Of a DNA stretch of 6,545 nucleotides, positions 6,096-6,545 are shown piece after piece. The stretch comes from Pseudomonadota bacterium (lineage in GTDB: Bacteria; Pseudomonadota; Alphaproteobacteria; Rhizobiales; Hyphomicrobiaceae): assembly GCA_023390485.1 (NCBI GenBank), contig JAEWCT010000357.1:1-6545 (forward strand), given 5' to 3'. Each line of letters starts with the position of its first letter. Position 1 is the stretch's first letter. The notes under the pieces were generated by a model. It had not been told where the DNA came from. It worked only from the letters and a program-made list of their open reading frames with translations, and searched no databases. A program made the position numbers and the translations under genes.

Positions 6096-6545
6096 TTAGC
6101 GGCGACGCCAATCACCCAGGACAGCACCGACAAGGGCGAGCGCGGCGACGGCTGCGGTATCGGCGCGCATGATTCGCGGACCGAGCGACAGCGGCACCAC
6201 GTAGGGCTTGCCGACGAGCCGGTTGCGTTCGCGAGAAGAGAAACCGCCTTCCGGTCCTATCAGCACAGCGAGCGGCCCAGCTTCGAGTTTCCCCAAGGTC
6301 TCGATCGGGTCGGAAAGTTGCTCATGCTCGTCGCAGTAGATGAGGCGCCGTGCTTCGTCCCAATCGTCGAGAACATCATCGAGCTTGGCCGGCGGTTCGA
6401 CAACAGGCACTTGCAGGACACCGCACTGTTCCGCCGCCTCGATGACGTTGGCGCGCATGCGATCGCTATTAACTCTTTCGGCGACCGTTCTTTCCGTAAT
6501 CACAGGCCGGAGGCGCGCGGCGCCCATTTCGGTCGCCTTCTGGAC
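6096..6545 (-). CDS. rsmE: 16S rRNA (uracil-1498-N3)-methyltransferase RsmE (N-terminus cut by window edge)
   Basis: RsmE methylates N3 of U1498 in 16S rRNA using S-adenosylmethionine. The frame enters at the right edge and runs 149 codons to TAA. Family length is about 240-250, so the N-terminal PUA-like RNA-binding domain and some of the catalytic domain lie outside. The visible part is the SPOUT (trefoil knot) methyltransferase domain. It opens with VQKATEMGA, a typical RsmE segment, followed by PVITERT, then IGPEGGF (fragment residues 96-102) and LSLGPRIMRADTAA (119-132), which form the SAM-binding knot. An ATG at 6527 lies inside the conserved VQKATEMG stretch and is an internal Met, not the start. 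gshA follows 100 bases downstream on the same strand. Confidence 0.95.
   Translation of the reverse strand, partial: VQKATEMGAARLRPVITERTVAERVNSDRMRANVIEAAEQCGVLQVPVVEPPAKLDDVLDDWDEARRLIYCDEHEQLSDPIETLGKLEAGPLAVLIGPEGGFSSRERNRLVGKPYVVPLSLGPRIMRADTAAVAALALVGAVLGDWRRR

Overview
The window is high-GC bacterial DNA with every supported gene on the minus strand. It looks like a chromosomal housekeeping region of an alphaproteobacterium, probably Hyphomicrobiales. That placement is an inference from three things: a plant-type (GCS2-like) glutamate-cysteine ligase, the rsmE-gshA neighbourhood, and a glcDEF glycolate oxidase operon with typical alphaproteobacterial protein sequences. No species can be named from the sequence alone.

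Read in the direction of transcription, from high to low coordinates, the layout is as follows. First comes the C-terminal part of rsmE (16S rRNA m3U1498 methyltransferase), cut by the right edge. Then gshA (glutamate-cysteine ligase, first step of glutathione synthesis), after a 100-base gap. Then a small exported cysteine-rich protein that I do not recognise, with a strong ribosome binding site and a GTG start. After a 190-base gap comes the operon glcD-glcE-glcF, encoding the three-subunit glycolate oxidase. glcF is cut by the left edge and lacks its last few dozen residues.

The glc genes are packed tightly: 2 bases lie between glcD and glcE and 26 between glcE and glcF. Together the products oxidise glycolate to glyoxylate. 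GlcD and GlcE are flavoprotein-family subunits, and GlcF is the iron-sulfur subunit that passes electrons towards the membrane quinone pool. The likely role is glycolate use or salvage of phosphoglycolate. No glc regulator, permease or glyoxylate gene lies inside the window.

I found no RNA genes, mobile elements, CRISPR arrays, or convincing promoters or terminators. I do not see an undescribed multi-gene system. The most unusual items are the small exported protein, whose six cysteines are placed in exact mirror symmetry and are followed by an Arg/Gly/Asp/Pro-rich, lysine-free tail; a glutamate-cysteine ligase with no cysteine at all; and a 10-bp stem-loop in the glcD leader.
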